Part shown: in pieces, positions 58,788-64,000 of the stretch
Numbering within the stretch: position 1 is the stretch's first letter
Layout: the number at the start of each line of letters is the position of its first letter
Assembly: GCA_025617745.1 (NCBI GenBank)
Contig: CM046853.1
Location: 28,585,822 to 28,649,821, forward strand
DNA: 64,000 bases
Origin: Heliocidaris erythrogramma
Taxonomy: Eukaryota; Echinodermata; Echinoidea; Camarodonta; Echinometridae
Reading direction: 5' to 3'
Notes under the pieces: generated by a model
Seen by the model: the letters and a program-made list of their open reading frames with translations, nothing else
The model's database searches: none
Told to the model about the DNA's origin: nothing
Position numbers and translations under genes: made by a program

Positions 58788-59740
58788 CAGGGGCAGCGCA
58801 CTGATGGGAGTCTCAAGGGGGCAACGTCCCCTTAAAACTGAGAAAATAGCACTATGGAGGGCCATTAGAGGCCATTATTAAATCAGCATCTCCAACTCCA
58901 GAGACAGAGTCCAAGGTTGATTTTCAAAAACATAAATGTACATGTAGGCCTAATAGAACTAGAGAGTTTCAAAAACATATACATGTACATGTAATAGAAC
59001 TAGAAGGAAAATTATACAAGTGTCAGGAATATTGCATGACCTGCTACACCGTACTGGTTTTGATAAAAATGCTTTAGATTTTGGATTTCATTTTTTTTTT
59101 TTTTCTTTTTTGTTGAAAATCTAATATTATAAATGAGAACTTACACATGCAAAATGCAAATTCAACGCCTTTTGTGCTTGGCTTTATGACAGGAAATCGT
59201 TGTTTGTACTCCTCTTTAAACTTCTGTGACCGTTTTCTACTAATTTTGATCAAATCCTCTCCAGTTTCGCGAAATAATTCCGTTAAATCCACGATCGTGT
59301 CAAAGCCTGTGCGCAGTTCAGCAAGCGGTAATACATTGTCCCACATATAGAGATCGGTGCTGTGCTTACATGCGTTTTGCATGGGTCGCACGCTACATGG
59401 GCACCGCTGCATGCGAATAAAACATGTTTTCGCAGTCACACGACCAGTCACACGAGGGAAGAGCGATCGAAACTTGCGTTATTTCAATGATATACTGTAC
59501 ATGTACGTACCATCGGTCAGTTTGGGGTCGGTTTCGTCGATGGGACTGTAACATTACGTGTATCGATAGCTCAAACCCGGAAGTCATAGACAACACTGTA
59601 TTTTCGTATACTAGTACACAGAACACACGCAAACACTTTAAAAAAACCAAAAAACGTATTTCATGAAGAAAAAACGGAATGCCGTAATTTTGGTTAAAAA
59701 GTGGTAATAATTCTGTCAAAAACGGAATGGTTGGCAACTG
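58440..59740. mobile_element. hAT-type DNA transposon, internally deleted
   Basis: Starts CAGAGCTGCCAACC and ends GGTTGGCAACTG. Both sides are flanked by the same 8 bp, TCTGAGGG (58432-58439 and 59741-59748). TIRs beginning CAG and an 8-bp duplication define the hAT superfamily. Length 1301 bp. It holds a minus-strand exon (59145-59451) and a run of about 40 G, but no catalytic domain. Confidence 0.88.
59145..59451 (-). pseudogene. Exon-like N-terminal fragment of a hAT transposase
   Basis: MTGRVTAKTCFIRMQRCPCS ... MWDNVLPLAELRTGFDTI ... RKRSQKFKEEYKQRFPVIKP, ending EFAFCM before a clean donor (TGT|GTAAGT). The tail FPVIKPSTKG.EFAFC resembles the start of a BED-like zinc finger of hAT transposases. 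The remaining exons are missing from the element, so it is a remnant. Confidence 0.5.
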
Positions 59741-60434
59741 TCTGAGGGGTTAGTTATTGTAGAGGGTAATTGAAAGTTTAATTACTGATGTAGGCAACCC
59801 TTCCTACATACGCCTTTAAAAGGAGCCGGTCTAATAACTTTTCCAGGCCTGTATATACAGACATACATCAATGTGATTTCATATATATTAATAAAGCACA
59901 TTACATAAAAAGTTGAGGAAATTCGCATACAAACGTCGTTCATGCTTCTAGACATTATATGGCACATAAAACACTACATGCAAATGAAAGATGTGATAAA
60001 ATGTGCATGCATAGTTTACCTGCATGTACATGTAGGTTGAATGCACAAAATGAGACATTCACTGCAACTCTTTGAGCAGTTTTCATTACATAATTTTTGA
60101 TATTGCTAGTTAATTAAACAACAAGAAGCCACACATCTACATTTTATAAAATCAATAGTTGTAGATAGGAAATGATTATATTATGCTTCATATCAATTTT
60201 CACTGAAAACGGTTGAGTATTTTTTGAGATACGAATATATTTCTGTTTCAGAGGGCCGAGAAAAGAGGTTTTCTTTTTTTCCCCCGACACAAGTCTGGGA
60301 CGAAATGAATATGCAAACAAATGACATATTGCTAAACTTTAAACTCCAGTCTCACTCCCTGGGCAGTTTCGAGTTTTCGCAGTTAGTAGTTTTGTGTAAA
60401 GAGGGTAGGGTTAACACATTGGGTGATCTGACAT

Positions 60435-60567
60435 TGAACGACCCCATGTTCAAAATAAAATTTGGCTAGAACCCAGCCATGCATTTAAGCGCATAGAGAC
60501 ATGCTCCGCAAAGTGTAAATGCGCTATACATGTATAAGAATTGTTAATTATTATTATTATTATTATT
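60435..60567 (+). repeat. Retroelement 3' tail with (ATT)n
   Basis: AATGCGCTATACATGTATAAG followed by (ATT)n. It is analogous to the LINE tail at 10281-10330, but the body of the element is not recognised. Confidence 0.65.
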
Positions 60568-60602
60568 TAAAAATATATCTCATGTTCACTATAGGGGTGC
60601 TG

Positions 60603-62383
60603 TAGCCTCTTGTTGAGGCCCTGGCGCTGTTGAAATCCTTGGCGATATGGAGGCAAAAACCGAGGCGCTTGCGCCGAGGGCCTCTTGACACCCGATCTGA
60701 ATTTCTTTTGTATTTCATTGTTTTGACGAATATTCCGACCAAATTTTGGTCGGTGAAAATCATCCAATAAGCGCGAGCTACCATGACGTAATGTTAAATA
60801 TTCATGACTCGACTGCACGCTATTTCTTACATATTAATTAATCGCAGCCCAAAATGGCATTCAACGTTTCTTCCACGACGAGTGATGACGATATTTGTAA
60901 GAGCTTAGAATATGCCGCTAGAATGTTGAAGATTGACAGATTCAAAGATTTGCAAGTTGATGCAATCAAATCTGCACTTAAAGGACAAGATGTTTTTGTG
61001 AATCTGCCTACTGGCTATGGAAAAAGTGTTATTTTTCACGCGCTACCGCTCTGTGCTGATTACCTCCGTGGGCCAGGGATGGAGAGTGAGACTGCTGCTG
61101 TTCGCGAGGGCCAGGCGGATCCCCCCGGGGCCTTGCCGGGCAGTGAAGTTGCTGGTAACTCCTTGGTTACATCAGAATTGATGGAGATGCATCTATTGTT
61201 GAACGGTGACTTTTATTGCCCATTCTTCATTATTTGTAAATAAATGATGATCTCTTGAGAAATATGTACATTTGTCTTATTTCAAATTACCATGGTTTGT
61301 AAGCTAGAGATCGAATTCTTCATAATGTGCTTGTCTGTGAATGTATTTTGAGCAAGAGATTTACGTAATCCCCCCAAAAAATAATAGACTAGTCCAGAAC
61401 TGAAGTAAGAAATCCTTAAGATTTCATTGGCCAATTTGCTGGGCGATCGCCGCGGTTATCTAACTTTTCATGTTTTCATACATAATTCAGTAGGAAATCA
61501 TGCCTCATGAATATATAATTCAGATCGGTTGTCAAGAGGCCCTCGGTAGGCACGCTCATCCAACACGAGAGGGCGCATTCTCCGTGTTCATTTCTGCTGT
61601 ACAAAAATTGCGACACGCTAGATCGGTCACCTGTCCATTCGCTATCATGCACACCCCCTTCAAAGTTCTCATTCTAGGGGCTTTTATATAAATCAATGGT
61701 TAAAAGAAATATGACATCATTTTCCTTGCGACTTCAGCTTTACAATGCAAGTATTTTTCGCCGACGACATCATAATCCATACGCAAATTGCGTTTGAATA
61801 TGTCTATAAGTACCACTTTTGCTTCAATTTGTCCGATTTCGTGAATATAATTTAAGTATCAGACACATTACATCAAAAGTACATATTCTACTATAAAATT
61901 TACATTGTAAGGATTGATTTGATACCAAATTCGTGACGGTTCCTTCTGCCACTAACTGCCAAGACGGCTCGAAAAACCCTTGTCAGCCAGTTTCGCGGTG
62001 AATTTTCCAACATGTAGTCCCGTATATTGACGAATTTGAACCGAATGCAACACGCGCATGCTCACTGATCAGCTGATCTCTCGGACATCAAAAATGCCGA
62101 CGAATTTGCCCTGACTGCCCATTGGCGAGGTTGTCGCATATAAAAAATCATAACTATAGTTATATTAAATTTTACGTCTAGATCAATACATTTTCGTGTT
62201 CTGTGACAAAATCTCTTCAATTTAAGGTAAGTTTCACTAGATTTTCATGAGCATTAAAAAATATGTGAGCGTGCCTACCCTCGGCGCAAGCGCCTCGGTT
62301 TTTCTGGCGAGCGAAGCGAGCCAGAAAAATTGCCTCCATATCGCCAAGGATTTCAACAGCGCCAGGGCCTCGACAAGAGGCTA
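60603..62383. mobile_element. 1.8-kb TIR transposon (Mutator-like?) carrying a RecQ-like helicase fragment
   Basis: TIRs begin TAGCCTCTTGTTGAGGCC and match the inverse of the right end for about 75 bp (to GGCGCTTGCGCCGAGGG). The right TIR has an extra ~28-bp palindromic insert (GGCGAGCGAAGCGAGCC). A 9-bp duplication, GGGGTGCTG, occurs at 60594-60602 and 62384-62392. Long TIRs with 9-bp duplications fit Mutator-like elements. No transposase domain is visible. Confidence 0.8.
60854..61243 (+). pseudogene. RecQ-like DEAD-box helicase N-terminal fragment
   Basis: From ATG 60854: a helix CKSLEYAARMLKIDRFKDLQ (Q-motif-like), then ALKGQDVFVNLPTGYGKSVI, which contains Walker A (TGYGKS), then FHALPLCADYL. 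After this point the frame no longer resembles a helicase (PGMESETAAVREGQADPPG...) and ends at a stop after 129 residues. RecQ helicases need motifs Ia-VI, all absent. It is either a first exon whose partners were lost or a captured gene fragment inside the surrounding TIR element. It lies about 250 bp inside the left TIR. Confidence 0.65.
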
Positions 62384-62392
62384 GGGGTGCTG

Positions 62393-64000
62393 CCCCTCAG
62401 CCCCCTTGGGGGCAAGGTAGGCTGTTAAAATTTCGAAGTCTCCTTCCCCTAAGGATGATACCTACCAACTTTGCTTACAAATCTTGCACCAAGGCTTAAA
62501 GGAGCAGAAGCAAAAATGAATGTAACTATTGCCATTATTGGTGCTGTTTGGGGTGGTGTGCCTCTAAGATGTCCCCCCCACCATCTGTATTACTTTAGAC
62601 CCTCCTTGCCTAAGGATGATCCTTGCCAATTTTGGTTGAAATCCAACATCACAGTTTTGGGAAGAAATCAAATGCATGTACCTATACAGTACATGTACAT
62701 ATGTAATGTATAGAGACAAAAAATTTTACCAAAAACTGAACAGAGTTAAATTGTAGTACATGTAGGTGACCTTTAATCTAAGATTTGGGTATTCATTTGA
62801 AAGAGGGTGACATAAAGACAATCCCTACCAAGATTGATACCAAGTTGAACAAATACTTTTTAAATAAAGTAAAAATTGAACACATTAGAACGCTTCTGTA
62901 ATGTACATGTATACAAATTTATGCACACAAATTTATGCACACAAATTTATGCACATATATTCTCTGAGCGCCTAGTGATGAGCTATTCCATAAATCTGCT
63001 TTTTATAAATGAACCTCAATGCTTGGAATCCAGTTTGCATGCATTATTTGTTGCTATGTCCGGCAATATTTCAGTTTGTCAAGAACAACCTTTGTTTGAA
63101 AGGTAAGTATAAAATTTGCATACATTACCGAAGCGGTCTATTGAACTAAATTGACCTTAACTGACCTCTGACTTTTGACCTGAAATTTGTTCCGCATTAT
63201 TTGTGATAATCTACAACCCTTGTGTGCAATTTTCATGGAAATTGAACAATAATCAATTGTCATTTTTTTAGTCTCGATGGAGGAATAGATTTGTTTCATG
63301 TACAGGTTTTGCTTAAAAACATGTAAGGTGCATGTATGATTGAATATTTTCTTTAGAGAAAATGGAAATTAATTATTTTAAAGTACTGGGCAAATGGGAG
63401 AGTAGCTCACAATATGCACATACTGCAAAAGTTCACAACTTTCTTATTTCTTATATTTTGCTCAAATCAAACCACTGATCTTTTTGCTTCTTTTAAAACC
63501 AACTTGTAATCAGGGTGGACTTCCCATACGTCTCCACAACCAGTGACAGGCGAGTGGAGTACAAGATTATCTAAAAGGGCAATCCAACCTTGGTAGATGA
63601 TTTGTGTGTAACGCCAGGTTTATTTTGTGCACTCAAGGAATCAAGGAGGAAGGAACAAGTTATGTGATATTTTACAGCTATTTAATTATAATAAAAAAGC
63701 AACTGGCATAATATGGTATCAAGCTTTAAGAGTGAATATAAATTATAAAAATTAATATATCGCGGGGCCCAAGTTGTGATATAGTAAAGTATATGTTTCG
63801 CTCGCGGGATGATCCAAGATGATGAAGCCTGTCCTTTACTATGCCTTTACTCAGTTCCATGCGCTTCACGAGGATTTCTCCAATTTACACAACGTCAACG
63901 GTTTAGGGAAATATCAGCGTAGCGTTCGTTATCACAGGGTTCCGAAGTTAGGTCTCCTTCCTTTCTTTTTTTCATCAGACATACAAATGTGCGACCAAAA
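62393..64000. other. Right-hand spacer, no gene recognised
   Basis: Contains an 18-bp tandem repeat (ACACAAATTTATGC, 62910-62955) and MITE ends related to family D (about 63410-63525 and 63570-63620). Some CG-containing sequence lies at 63760-63960. No exon was supported. Confidence 0.5.
62910..62957. repeat. 18-bp tandem repeat
   Basis: Three units of ACAAATTTATGCACAC in a row. Confidence 0.9.

Noticed and set aside
58671-58865. Minus-strand frame with a long poly-Pro tract (and its Gly-rich opposite)
   Set aside because: Translation of the G homopolymer inside the hAT element.
60224-60469. 81-codon plus-strand frame before the (ATT)n tail
   Set aside because: Could be the end of a retroelement ORF, but no recognisable domain; not called as a gene.
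63760-63960. CG-rich block as a possible promoter or first STAT exon
   Set aside because: No donor in a suitable context could be linked to 54368; too weak to call.

Overview
This is animal nuclear DNA, most likely from a sea urchin or a close echinoderm relative. The genes are split into short exons with GT..AG introns on an AT-rich background. The proteins are metazoan transporter and signalling families. The spacers are full of foldback MITEs, the word TACATGTA and (ATT)n-tailed retroelement ends of a kind I associate with echinoderm genomes; the species is an inference. No CRISPR array, operon, rRNA or tRNA was recognised.

Both genes I could assemble lie on the minus strand. The first (660-17197) is a sodium-coupled monocarboxylate transporter of the SLC5A8/SLC5A12 type. 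Thirteen exons join in frame into a complete 615-residue protein. The second (CDS 23675-54301) is a STAT transcription factor of the STAT5/6 type. Twenty-three exons join in frame into a 793-residue protein with STAT_int, coiled-coil, DNA-binding, linker and SH2 domains, the activation tyrosine and an acidic C-terminus. An in-frame stop lies upstream of the start codon in both genes. No functional link between the two neighbours is visible.

The most interesting part is isoform potential in the STAT gene. (1) The exon for the 31-residue core of the DNA-binding domain (the SLPVVV motif) is present twice, at 37767-37859 and 36650-36742. Both copies are 93 bp, in the same phase and with intact splice sites. 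They share 26 of 31 residues, and one difference lies next to a presumed DNA-contacting position. (2) The C-terminus has three possible ends: an acidic exon 6.6 kb away, a second phase-compatible terminal exon at 25455-25650, or a stop reached by reading through the last donor. (3) Decayed tandem copies of an SH2 exon end lie in the next intron. Exon 1 of the transporter also has a copied 3' end in its intron.

Mobile elements fill the rest. Introns and the 17.2-23.6 kb spacer hold TTAA-flanked and TA-flanked MITEs, a truncated LINE, a decayed THAP-domain fragment, a perfect 35-bp hairpin and foldback repeats. The right end (58.4-64 kb) has a hAT-type element with 8-bp target duplications and a 1.8-kb TIR element with 9-bp duplications that carries the start of a RecQ-like helicase. 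The first, noncoding STAT exon and its promoter were not located.
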